This document shows positions 32,000 through 44,500 of a DNA stretch of 64,000 nucleotides, one piece after another. The stretch is from the NCBI GenBank assembly GCA_018292915.2, contig JACVVK020000465.1:1-64000 (forward strand), given 5' to 3'. Made by a program: the position numbers and the translations under genes. Each line of letters opens with the position of its first letter. The stretch's first letter is position 1. This DNA is from Batillaria attramentaria. Taxonomy: Eukaryota > Mollusca > Gastropoda > Batillariidae. Below the pieces are notes generated by a model. That model saw nothing but the letters and a program-made list of their open reading frames with translations, did no database searches and was not told the DNA's origin.

Positions 32000-32595
32000 A
32001 TGGATACGAGCAAATATTTTTGTCCCCGCCTGTTGGACTACTTGGTGATCACAGGCAGTCGGCATCCCAACACCAATAATCATGTGTCACAACCGCCTGA
32101 GCTGCTGCGGCGATATCCTCTTGAGGACCACAAAGATTTTCCGCTTTCAAATGACGTCATCTTTTTCTGCCAGCCAGAAGGATGCATCAGCGTTGGTCCA
32201 AAGCGCATGAGCCTTCGAGAAACCACTTCATTTGTCTTCACTTTGACAGAGAAAGATTCTGGCATCGTTAGGTATGGCATGTGTGTGAACTTTTACCGCC
32301 CTTTTGAGAGGCGGAGCCACTCGTCAGAATGCTGGCAAAAGGTGGATCGGTCATCCACAGGCAGCACACACTCGGTAGAGACGTTAAGTTCTTCCGAGTG
32401 TGACCGTCCACGTTCACCCAGAGCGCGGCGCAAGTCGCGTGTGCGGAACAATACCCTTACCTCTCTATGCATTGTTAGCCATCATCCATTTTTCTCCACA
32501 TTCCGTGAGTGTCTGTTCATACTGCGCCGACTGATAGAGGCTTGTCATGATCGCAGCTGTGTTCGTCGTGTAGGAGGATCAAAAGCAACAGCGAG
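32000..32595 (+). CDS. MADD: MADD exon 1 (first coding; uDENN)
   Basis: The acceptor CCAAATCAG lies just before AATGG. It encodes residues 1-198: [49 protein letters not shown] and [20 protein letters not shown], the conserved N-terminal DENN start of MADD. Between them is a Ser-rich variable loop (about residues 107-150). The donor is GCGAG|GTAAGA, phase 2. Confidence 0.93.
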
Positions 32596-35500
32596 GTAAG
32601 ACTGACTTGTCATACTAAGCATATTATTTGTGCATGATTTTCACAACATCATAATGAAATTAGAGGAAAGGATAATTTAATTTTTTTTAAAATTTTTTAT
32701 TGTGCCTTTGGGGAAATTCGGGTTGCTGGGGGAAGCGCGTCGCCGTGGTGCAGCGCCACCCAATAACCTATCCTTCCTTTTTAAAAAAACCCCCAAAAAC
32801 CCAACAATTTTTGCAGTTAATGAAATACACTATCAGTGATCGTCAAATGTTGTCAGGGACCTTGGTAGCCATTCAGGCTACCACCCTGAACAAAACTGGT
32901 AGCCCGAAAAAAAATTCTGGAAGCCGGAGTGGCTGCTAGGTTCTGATTCATCTCAGAATTCCTTCTCGCCATTGGGGGCTACCGCTACCGGAGCTTTCAC
33001 TCGCCGGCCGGTAAATTTGGTAGCGAAAGCGAGCGGGTGAGCGCATTTGACAACCGCTGACTATGCAATGGTGGTTTCCATTTCTTAATCTTCTGATTTG
33101 TACTACATGTAATAGCAAAATTTTGTCTGTCACATTTCCCAAATCGTCATTTTTTGTTGGGGTTGTAAAATTGTGTGTTGTTAAAATTAATAGGCAAGAA
33201 GACAGATCTGTGTATTCCAGGTAACTTTTGCAATGTCAGAATTATATAATATGCATTCTATTATTCATACATTGCAATAGTTTTAACGTACAGTAGGAAA
33301 CAAATGATCAATGTTGGTGGTCTGGAGGTACATGTATTAAGTCATGCCCAACTGTTGGCAGAGATACAGTATGGGGTGTACTGACTGGCCAAACCAGTGA
33401 CAACATATCCACCCTGGTCATGCATGAAGTGCGGGAAATAGAGACGTGGATTCTGCGACTGCTTAGTGCTCCAGTGCCTGTGCCAGGAAAAACGCGAGTG
33501 GAGGTATGTATGCTCTAGGTTATTCTTCCTGCACAGTTACATGCCAGAAAAAGGCAGTCACATCATTGAAATTTTCAAGTGGATAAGAGTCATTGATCTG
33601 GGCCCGCATGTAAAAGTCGGGGTTAGGGAGTTTAACCCCGGGTTAGAGTCTAACCTCGAACTATACTAGCTCTAGGGTTAAATTTTCTGTTGTTTTTTGT
33701 TTTAAATCAGGAAGTGGGTCCATTCCAGCAAGGTGCCTATGCCGTTATAGAAGGACTTTTGTCTTTCTTTCTTCGCTTCCTTTTTTACTTAATTTTGTTT
33801 TGGGGTTTCTTTTGTCCTAGTCTGGGTTAGGCCCATAGCCGTGGGTTAAATTATCCTCAAGTCCTCAAGTTTTACATACGGGCCCAAAAGTATTGTTTTG
33901 TTTCTTTATTTTAATGTTTGCTTTTACAGGTTTGCTGGATTACTAAACTTCGTAATTTGGGGGGGGGGGGGGGGGACTGCATTACAGTTTACCCTGCCCT
34001 GACTGCTGACTGTGATTAAAAAGAAATCAATGGGTCAGATAATTCTGTAATGAAACAGTCATCTTGAAAATAAGTATTTTGTCTCGGTCACTATGAAAAA
34101 GATGATTTTTGTGGAAATAATGTCTGGCCCAGTGCCAGCAGAATCTCATCACTGTGGTTCAAGATAGATCACCCATGTCAGTTGTGTCAAAGGGAGAAAA
34201 ATAATCTCTCATAAATTGTGCCAGATAGAGACGTCTGGCCTGGGAGCCTACTCCTTGATCTGTAGCTCCATCTGGTGATGTCCTGACATTTCCCCCAGCT
34301 CGCAACCCAACACCCTGAGTACAGGATGTGAGGGAAGACAGGCAGGCTAAATTGGGATGTTAGGGGAGACAGCCAGGCTAAATATGTATACATGTCTGGA
34401 ACCAAGTGGCCAGAGATTGGAAATTTTAGATCTGTCAAGTGGAAGAAACAAGAGACCGATCAATCGGAGTTGCTATGGATGTGTCCATTCTTCAGATTTA
34501 GCTCAGGGACTTTTTGTTCTTGTGTTCAGTGTGTCACTGCTCAGGTGCATGCTTCCCTGTGAAAAAAATTACATGCCCACTTAACACCTGCAACATAATG
34601 TGCAACATTTGCACCTTCCCACTAAAGGTGGTTCATTCAGTCAGATGTGGAAGGAATCAGCTTGAGGCATTGAATTTATGCACCATTTAAGCCTGACCAC
34701 TTACCTATGAATAACAGACAAATCAACAACAACAACAACAAAAACATACATGTATAACAAACAGCGGTATCTTTAGTTATGGATGACCCTTACCTGTTAA
34801 AATCAACGTCTTGGCCTGGACATAATTGCTGTATGTTTAAGACCAAGATATTGAACATCGTGGCCGGTTTTCTGACAGCCGGTGTGATACTGCAGCCATT
34901 GACAGATGGTGTCCAGTGACAGTCAATTTCTTGACTTTCCTAGAGAACATTTTCAGAGATCGAGTGTGCCCGCTTTGTACAAAGTCATCTTAATATATAT
35001 AAACCTGATATTGTAAACATGTTTTTAAAACAGCAGAACAGTTTTTAGCCTAAGACCAAAGCCGGTTATGCAATAGTTCCACCACCACAGGAGTCAGGAA
35101 TGAAGCCCCATACCAGCAGGCAAGGGCAGTGTGGCTAATTTGCTCATAGCCAAACCCATTTGTATGGAAGTCTTTCTGCAGGGTAAATCCCTTTCCTGGT
35201 CTTGTCATTCTCACACCCAGAGCTAAATAAGAGCGTGCTTTTTGCCGGGAGTGTGATACATGTACGTACTTCAGTGGATGTAGCTCTGTTTCCCCAGCAC
35301 ATCGATTTTACTGGGTTTGCCACAGGCGGCTGACTGGTTGGGCGACTGCCAAATGAGGATTGGTTAGTGGATAAGGAAGGGGCGCGGGGGGGGGGGGGGG
35401 GGGGTATGGTTTTGACACTTCAGTACCAGTTTTCCACAGAACTGGAACAGGGGAAGGATAGAAGTGGAAATGTCATAGGGGATTGTGGTGGAAACAAATT

Positions 35501-35897
35501 TTGAAACTGGTGTGTAGTGTCACTTGTTGACTGTGTTCATGCGTTTGCACGTCAGTGATGGGTGAGGCGCCGGCGCTGTCAGTTTGCCTCCTGTTGTAAA
35601 ACTATAATTGATGGGTATCTGTGATTGATGAATTCAAATGTTCTGTCTGTAAGAGGATTGTTGCAGGGTATTAAGTTAATTACAACATGTGAATTTCAGA
35701 ACAAATTGCAGAATGGTGTGAGGATGAAGTTAGTGTCACGTGGAGATACATGTGTGGCATACAATAGTACATATGCTGCATTGCAGTACGCACACGTGTG
35801 TGCATATATGCACGCACACACACACACACACCCCGGCACACACACACACACACACACACCGGCACACACACACACACACACACACCGGCACACACCG

Positions 35898-35957
<60 letters not shown>

Positions 35958-35959
35958 CG

Positions 35960-36025
<66 letters not shown>

Positions 36026-38531
36026 GTATGTTTGTATTGACTTGAAGAGCAAGTCGGTAACTTACACACGTAGCAGCTGTGCAAACATAGAACTGTTTTC
36101 CTATTTTATTATCAGTTTAATGTTACAGGAGAAATGCCATGATATGTATACACTAGCCATCATACAGTGCAGTGCTTAGCCAGCCTGCCCTGGCCTGTCC
36201 TCAGTGCATGGGGACCAGGGATAATTGCCATGACTGGCTGGTGGCATAAGGGATTGGAAAGTGTGTGAATCCCAGGCTTGTACTGGCCCTGACTTCTGGG
36301 CTGTCACCTAACATCATGTTCACTCACCCATGCTTCCCTTTAAAGCTGCTGTCAGTGTCAGCTTGCTTGAGAATATTTCTTTCAGTGCGACTGTTCTTGC
36401 CTGCAGCTGTGTGTTTGCAGGTGGTTAATAGCTGTATCAAATTAATTCACCATAAGTCTTGTTTTGTAAATATTTATAATTTAAATATTTAAAGCAGTCT
36501 TGTCTGTTTCTGTCCAAGGTGTTTCAGTTTTCAGAGACCTGAGCAAACAGTATACTTCTAACTTGTAAAGAAATTTGTTCATAATTATTCTCAGTGGCCT
36601 CCAGGTCTGGCCTGGAAAGTGTAGTCAAATAGCGACCACTGTGCTTCCCAGTATGTATACATCTATGTATTCAGCATAACTCAGGCCTTCACAAAATGAG
36701 TTTTTGAATGAATTTTTCATGATGTGGGAATATTGCTGCGTATAGGGACAGCTGAGAGAAGACATTCACTCTGGCAAATGTGTTCCTGTGAGCTGTAAAA
36801 GCTGTAAATTATGAATACCTTTCACTCCTTTGGAGGAAGATGGTCAGAGTGTTAACCCTTTACAAACTGTTTGAGTAACCCTCACCTTTGAAGGCCACAT
36901 ACACTGTTTCATGCAAACACTGCGCATATGACTTTCGCTGCATGGTCGTCTTTGAGATGCAGAAAAGCTAGAAATTGATGAATAGAAAATGAAGTGTCAC
37001 TGGAAAAAAAGGTCACAGAAAATGTTTACTGGAATATATATAAATATATGTCTCATTTTGTCTGCTTCACAGGATACATGTATTGCAAAGATATTTGTAC
37101 AGACTGTGTTCTGGGCACCCTACCAGGTCCCTACCCCCTGCACCCTGATCTGGGTTTCAGTTATTTCAAAATTTCTAAGGTCACCCGTATACATAGTATG
37201 TAATTAAGATTTTTTTGTAATTCAGTCTGTTGAATTTCTGTCTGAACTGTTGATTTTTGTGTGTGTGATGCTGTGAGGTGTACACATTTTTTACATGCAT
37301 TCACCTACTGTGTTTACTGTGTGTGTTGTGCAGGTGAACGTGTTGCCAAAAGACCTGCAGGCCCCCCTGTTGTTTGCGTTACCTGACCACACTCGCTTTA
37401 GCCTGGTCGACTTCCCCCTCCACCTGCCACTGGAGCTGCTGGGGGTGGACACCTGTCTCAGGGTGCTCTCTGCCATCATGCTGGAACACAAGGTAAGAGC
37501 AGCTGACAGGAGGAGGAGCACCGCTGTCTACCAGCTCGTCTGGAGACCAACAGTTTGCACCTAGTGGACTTGCCTATAGCCCTTTTTATACCTGTAAAAA
37601 ATCATATGCCCGTTTTCACACCGAAGGCAGTTGTTTCCTGTGGTGGAGCCTCTGTTTGTCTTATCATATAGCCAATACATGTACATGTACTTCCTTCCCT
37701 CAGCTGTTGCTCTTTAACATACAGTGCTTCAAACACATTCAAATTGATGTCGATGTGAAAGAAAAGGAAAAAAAATAATAAAAAAAGGCCAGGTGAACTC
37801 TACAGCATGGCAAGCCTGTGTGTGGGATGAGATTTTTTATGTTAAATGGCTGTGTGTTTTGGTGTCCATATACATTGACGTGCTTTGTGCCATATTGCAT
37901 TTTGTTTTTATAACTCTTGTCTGTGGATAGGGAACGTTGAACAAATATTCCACACACAGCATCCTATCGCCGTCAGTCTTCTTTATATGCCTGTGCAGCC
38001 TTCTTGTCATGTCAAGCTGCCTATTTCAGGACACAGCACCAGCTGGTTCAGCTGAAGGCAGAATTATTTTGTTGGAGTGACTGAATTATTGAATTCAATT
38101 TGCATGTACCAGTGATGTGGCCAGGGCTCGGACATCGGACATAGACCGATCAAAATGGGAAATGTCCCATCGTTTGCACCCCAGCTAGGACATTTGTCCC
38201 ATTGATTCACAATGCTGGCGGACATTGTCCCATTCATTCATGTTTGGCTCGGTCATGCCATTTGAGTTTCATGGCAAGCAGCATAGATTCGGCGTCTGGC
38301 TTCGCGGCGAAACTCTGTCCCTGTTATTTTTAGTAACTTCTTGTCGTCAGCTGAAACCGCTCGGCCAATCAAATTCCGTTACCGGCAAAAGCGCTCACTT
38401 TTCTGTGACGTCAACTGTATTTGCGCATTGTTGTCGTCTGCTGCCGACTGAGAAACGTGTTTGAGACCGTGCTAAAAGTTTACCATCTCATACACAATGC
38501 CACCCCCCCCCCCCCCCCCCCCCCCCCCCCC

Positions 38532-38599
<68 letters not shown>

Positions 38600-41500
38600 A
38601 AAGACCAAGGCCCGGAAAAGGTCAGTCGTTTTTGACGGCTATGTTCAAAAAGAGCAATGTTTCTCAATCCGCAAGCGCTTCTAACGCGGATGACCCGATG
38701 GAGGGGGGGGTAGTGAAGAGCTTCCTCTCAGTTCGGAGGCACCGAGTGGCACTCCTAGTCCCCCATCGCATGAGCCCAAAATCGAAAGATGTTGAAAACG
38801 AAAGTACCAAGACCCCCGCTCGACAACTAATATCCAGTTGGTTCAAAGTATTTCCATGGTTGGTTTACAATGAAGAAACGCGGACCATGTTTTGCAGTGT
38901 GTGCATGAATGATGGTGTAGCCAAAACTCGTTCACAAGGGGGTGCGGGAATCTCCGTAAGTTCGCGCTCTCGGGCCCTGCAGATGCCGATGCAGGTACAA
39001 AATTGGATGCAAGCTGAAAAAATGCGATATTACAAGCGGCAAGGGCATTGTGAAGCGATGGAAACAAAAGAGAGAGGGGAGGTTGTTCAAATCAAAAACA
39101 TCGGCATCACAGTTGGAGACCACAGGCTCTTCCTGAATTGTTGTTTGGCTGCTTCAACTCTTGCCCCAGTGGGAGTATGGCCACAGAGACTTGCTGATTA
39201 ACTCTTTGGCTGCCAAGGCAGGGTAGTGGCCATGCAAATGCATGGCCACTTCCATGCCTTGGTAGTCAAGGGGTGAAATGAGAGAAGCTGAAAGTCTTTA
39301 GCCCTTTCCCGTCGTAGAACACATTACTGACAAAAGATTTCTAAGGAAGTCTTGTGTCAGAAATGTGTGCTCGGATCTGAGAGGGTTAATGGATTCATAG
39401 GCGTCATGTGTTTCAGTGAACTAAGGGAGAGAAACAGACAAAGGGGCACTTTAGCTCATTTACCTCTGATGATGTCTGCTGTCCATGCTTTTAGCATGGA
39501 CGGACAGCAGATGTCAGTAGGGGTGAATGTGGTAAAACAGAAAACTGAGAAAAAGACCCTTCTAACACACTCATGAATACATTCTCTTTTCTGACAGTGT
39601 TGTCTTTTTATTTTAAATTTATTTGAAACAATCAGTTTATTACAACAAATTCTTCATTTTATTCAATATTGTTCTGACATTTTGAAGTCTCGATTAGAAA
39701 ATGAGATCAGTTTGTCAATGGTGTCTATTAAAAATTCCTGGTTAATACGACATCTTGTTCTGCTATTATTTAAAAGTTGTATTAAATTAGAACAATAATT
39801 TAACTTGAATTTTTTTTTTTTTTTTTGACGTTTCCATGTCCCATTAATTTTTTGAACCAGGACAAAATGTCCTATCAAGTGTTTGGCTTCAGGACATTTT
39901 GTCCCATCCGGTCTCCGAGCTGGCCACATCACTGATGTACAATTGTGATATATATGTATATTATATATGGACAAACAGAACAGGTTTTATTTTAATTTTT
40001 GCCAAGTAATGGATGATATGCTACGCATAAGCGCAGTGCCTTGAAGGCTTGCACACATTTGTTAAAGTGAAAGTTTGCTGGGGGGGGGGGGGGGGAGGTG
40101 AATGTACGTGACCTAGATTTATTGCTGACAGTTCTGTTTCTCCTTGTGTTTAGGTGATCTTGCAGTCGCGGGACTACAATGCCTTGACCATGAGTGTGAT
40201 GGCATTTGTGTCCATGCTGTATCCCCTGGAGTACATGTTCCCTGTCATCCCTCTCCTGCCCACCTGCATGGCCTCCGCAGAACAGGTAATTAGGGGACAA
40301 CCACGACCCAGCAACAAACAGAAAACTAAACAAACCAGCAGAAACCAGCGTCAGCAATATTCCATGCCATTGATACAACAGTAGAACAACTTTGATTTTG
40401 TCTTTATCGGTGGCGAAATGTTGGTGACCTTGGAGGCCAACATACAAAATACAGGGGTCAAGCTTCCAAGGAAAGTCTGCGAGGATGGGGGTAGGAGTGT
40501 AAAAAAAAAAAAAAAAAAACGCAAAAAAAAAAAAAAAAAGCAAAGGGTGTATCTGGGCCAGAAAATGGTCACACTGGATAAAAGATACCAGACTCTAGAT
40601 GCATCAAGTGAACAGCGGAGTTATTGTATTACGGCAGAACCATAGGATCCAACTTGACTCAAACGCAACTTTAATCAAGGAGGCAAGAGTCAGTGTAGAA
40701 AGCCACTGGTTACTGGTTTGGTCACCCCTGCCTACTGACTTTACTGTGTGCCAATTACTGCTGTGTTACATTGTGTAAATGGATTCTTTGTGTGTTGCAG
40801 TTGTTACTGGCCCCCACACCATATCTGATAGGTGTACCTGCCAGCTTTTTTCGCTACAAGAGAGATTTCCCTCTGCCAGATGACATCTGGGTTGTGGACC
40901 TGGATGCAAACAAAGTAGGCATTACAGTTTGAGATGGAAATACTAGACTGGTGTCATTTATGGGATGCCGTATTCAGTGTATTCGCAAAAACAACCAAGA
41001 AACTCGGAAAACACCATTTTCAGAATTATGTGACATGATCATGATTGCAGAGGATAAGCGTGTGAGTTTTTAATGATTGCCAAAAAAAACAAAAAAACGT
41101 TGTTGGTATTTAAGTGCATAGAGTTTTTAACAGAAAGAGTTGTAGAAAAGATGAGTAGAAAAGAAAAACATGAACAAAGAGGCATTGCAATGCAGTGGCC
41201 ATGTTCTCTGTTGTGACAGATTACATGTCCTCCCAACTCGGATTTTCTTCCTCCTCTACCTGAGCCTGAAGGCACTGCACTCAAAACACACCTCAAACAG
41301 GTAAACTCACACCTGTGTGAGCATGTATATGTGTTGGGGGGGGGGGGGGGGAGAGAGAGAGAAAGAGAGAGTGGATTGCAATACATGTCTATATTGATGC
41401 TCTCCTGAGGTAGTCTATTTTGAAGAAGTGGGTATAGAATATTATGTCTGCTTTCTCTTTCAGTTCATTACCCGTGGTACTAAAGTAAAGAGATCACATT

Positions 41501-44500
41501 TTCTTTTGCTTTACAATTTCAAATTTAATTTTCATTTGTTATCTCTCAGTTTTGAGATTCATGTTTTGGGGTGATTTTTCATATCAGACTGGTTCTGCTC
41601 TGACTAATTTTGTTTTGTTGCTGTGTTTACTTTGCCTGAAATGGAGATGGGGGCGGGGCTGCTGAAGTAGAACATACTGTGATGGGGCTTCATATTCATG
41701 GGAACTAACATCGGACAAATGTTTAGTATTGCTAGGGCTGCTGAAGTAGAACATACTGTGACGGGGCTTCATATTCATGGGAACTAACATCGGACAAATG
41801 TTTAGTATTGCTAGGGCTGCTGAAGTAGAACATACTGTGACGGGGCTTCATATTCATGGGAACTAACATCGGACAAATGTTTAGTATTGCTAGGGCTGCT
41901 GAAGTAGAACATACTGTGACGGGGCTTCATATTCATGGGAACTAACATCGGACAAATGTTTAGTATTGCTAGGGCTGCTGAAGTAGAACATACTGTGACG
42001 GGGCTTCATATTCATGGGAACTAACATCGGACAAATGTTTAGTATTGCTAGGGCTGCTGAAGTAGAACATACTGTGACGGGGCTTCATATTCATGGGAAC
42101 TAACATCGGACAAATGTTTAGTATTGCTAGGGCTGCTGAAGTAGAACATACTGTGACGGGGCTTCATATTCATGGGAACTAAAATCGGACAAATGTTTAG
42201 TATTGCTAGGACATATCTCCTGACATACAGTAACCAGGGTGCTGAAATAATACCCGCTAGGACATAGGTTAGCCTTGATGAGAAAGTATTGGGACATTTT
42301 ACACTTGAATTGGTCTATGTCCGCTGTCCAACACGGATATGAAGCCCTGTTTTGTACAGTAAATGTACTGAAGGACATTGTTTTGGATGAGTCTGAAGTT
42401 TTACTTGCAAGGAGAAGTAATGATTTAATAAATAACATATAATATCATATTGGCATGGAAAACTGTCGACAGTTACCAGTAACCATTAAAAATTGCATGC
42501 TGCTGTATTTGGCCATGATTTAAAAAAACAACAACTTACTTGTATTTGAAAATATTTGTGGAAAAAAGTTTGTGTAGTTTTGGTGATGAGTTTTTGTTAT
42601 GCCTGCATTGAAGACAAACTGACTGCTAGTCACTGCTGCTTGCACTCACAGTAGTTTGACTCTTTCATGATTCTGATGATCAAGTTGACTATCACACTGC
42701 ATTGGCGGTTCCTGTGATAGCAGTAAAGTTACCTGCATAATGTTTCCCTCGCCTCCAGCTTCATCCGTCTCTTCTCTTACCTTTTATTTTTCTTTCATAT
42801 AAATTAAAATCCTCTAAAGTCATCTGGTCAGATAATGTTGTGTACATTTGACATGTTTTGGTAGTGACATGCTGTTTGTGTTGAGGTCGTGTTCAGTGTT
42901 GACAGGCATAACCAACAGAGAAATCTACTGGCGCAAGATAAGCTGCAGTAACAAAGTAACACAGATAACACTGCTTTATTCCTGTAGTGCTGGTTGAGAG
43001 TAATGGAAATAGCACTTTACCCAAGTACGCTGCTGTTGCTTCAACTGCATTCCAACTCATTTATTACAGATATGTTAAAGTGCATTTAGTGCTAGTGCAT
43101 TGTCTAACACACTTATCTCTACATATAGAGACGCATAAACTTGCATTTACTCTCATTACTTTTTTTTGTTATAACTGTATCTTGCTTTGTATCAGGTTTT
43201 ACATGTGTGAAACAGTAGTTCTACCGCGAATTATGCTTGCGTTATGTTTATTCTTTCTTGGCTTGGTTCTGGGAACGCTGCCTTGCACTAACACCTTTCT
43301 CCCTAACCGCTCCCTCCTCTCAGGCATTGGCCAGTATGAGCATGACTCCGCAGCCAATCAAAAATCTCGATGCTATCGCTCAGAACCCAGAGATGTGGCA
43401 GCGTCGGGAGAGCTTTTCGTCACAGACAGGTTTCAACCCTCTCATTTATGGCAACGATGTTGACTCGGTGGACGTGGCAACCAGAGTGGCAATGGTGAGT
43501 TTGAAGCTACTGGAATGTCGACTCTCATGGAGAGGACTATAGCTACTGTACTGTCAAATCAAAAAGGACTAATGCAACAGTCAGTATTGGGCATGTAGCT
43601 TGGGGTAAATCACGTTAGCTGGCTTCTCACAGAAATGTGAGTGTGGTAGAGTGAACTGCCACAGGACAGCTGAGACACCAGGAACACTTCTGAGAGATGG
43701 TGAAGCACAAGTGGTGCTTTTCAGAGTTTAGAGATGCCGTCTAGCCTGAGACTGAGTTTTTCACGGGAAAGCAAGCACTTCTCAGACAATGCTTATTGTG
43801 ATGTTAACTCACGATCCACTTTGTACATGTATGTAATGATGGAAAACTGGGTGACTGTGGTGGACAGTGACCATATTACACAGCCTGACACACACTCCTT
43901 GCTACAGTTCTCCTCCTGACACAGTCGACAATGCTTATTGTGACGTGAACTCACGATCCCACGTATGTAATGATGGAAAACTGGGTGACTGTGGTGGACA
44001 GTGACCATATTACACAGCCTGATACACACTCCTTGCTACAGTTCTCCTCCTGACACAGTCGACAATGCTTATTGTGACGTGAACTCACGATCCCACGAAT
44101 GTAATGATGGAAAACTGGGTGACTGTGGTGGACAGTGACCATATTACACAGCCTGATACACACTCCTTGCTAAGGTTCTCCTCCTGACACAGTCGACAAT
44201 GCTTATTGTGACGTGAACTCACGATCCCACGTATGTAATGATGGAAAACTGGGTGACTGTGGTGGACAGTGACCATATTACACAGCCTGATACACACTCC
44301 TTGCTATAGTTCTCCTCCTGACACAGTCTAGTTTCTAGTGTTGGCTGCCAGCCAGAAATGCCCCCGGCTCACAATGTATTATGTGTTATCAGTGATTTTA
44401 CATCTTGACAAATATGTCACTGATACAAACAGTGGCACCTTGAGGGGATGATTGCCGATTGTCCAGATTACAAGATAAAAGTGGTGAAAGCAAGGAGTTG

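Larger units (their letters stand above)
38110..39934 (+). mobile_element. hAT-like DNA transposon, internally deleted, 1825 bp
   Basis: The left end CAGTGATGTGGCCAGGGCTC and the right end, inverted, CAGTGATGTGGCCAGCTCGG share the first 15 bases. ATGTAC flanks both sides (38104-38109 and 39935-39940). CAG termini and the encoded zinc-finger segment point to the hAT superfamily, though a 6-bp rather than 8-bp duplication is visible. It lies in MADD intron 3. Confidence 0.78.

Noticed and set aside
35625..36179. His/Thr- and Cys/Val-repeat proteins
   Set aside because: Translations of the CA microsatellite.
43793..44297. Minus-strand ORFs of 70-78 codons
   Set aside because: Products of the 134-bp tandem repeat in MADD intron 7.
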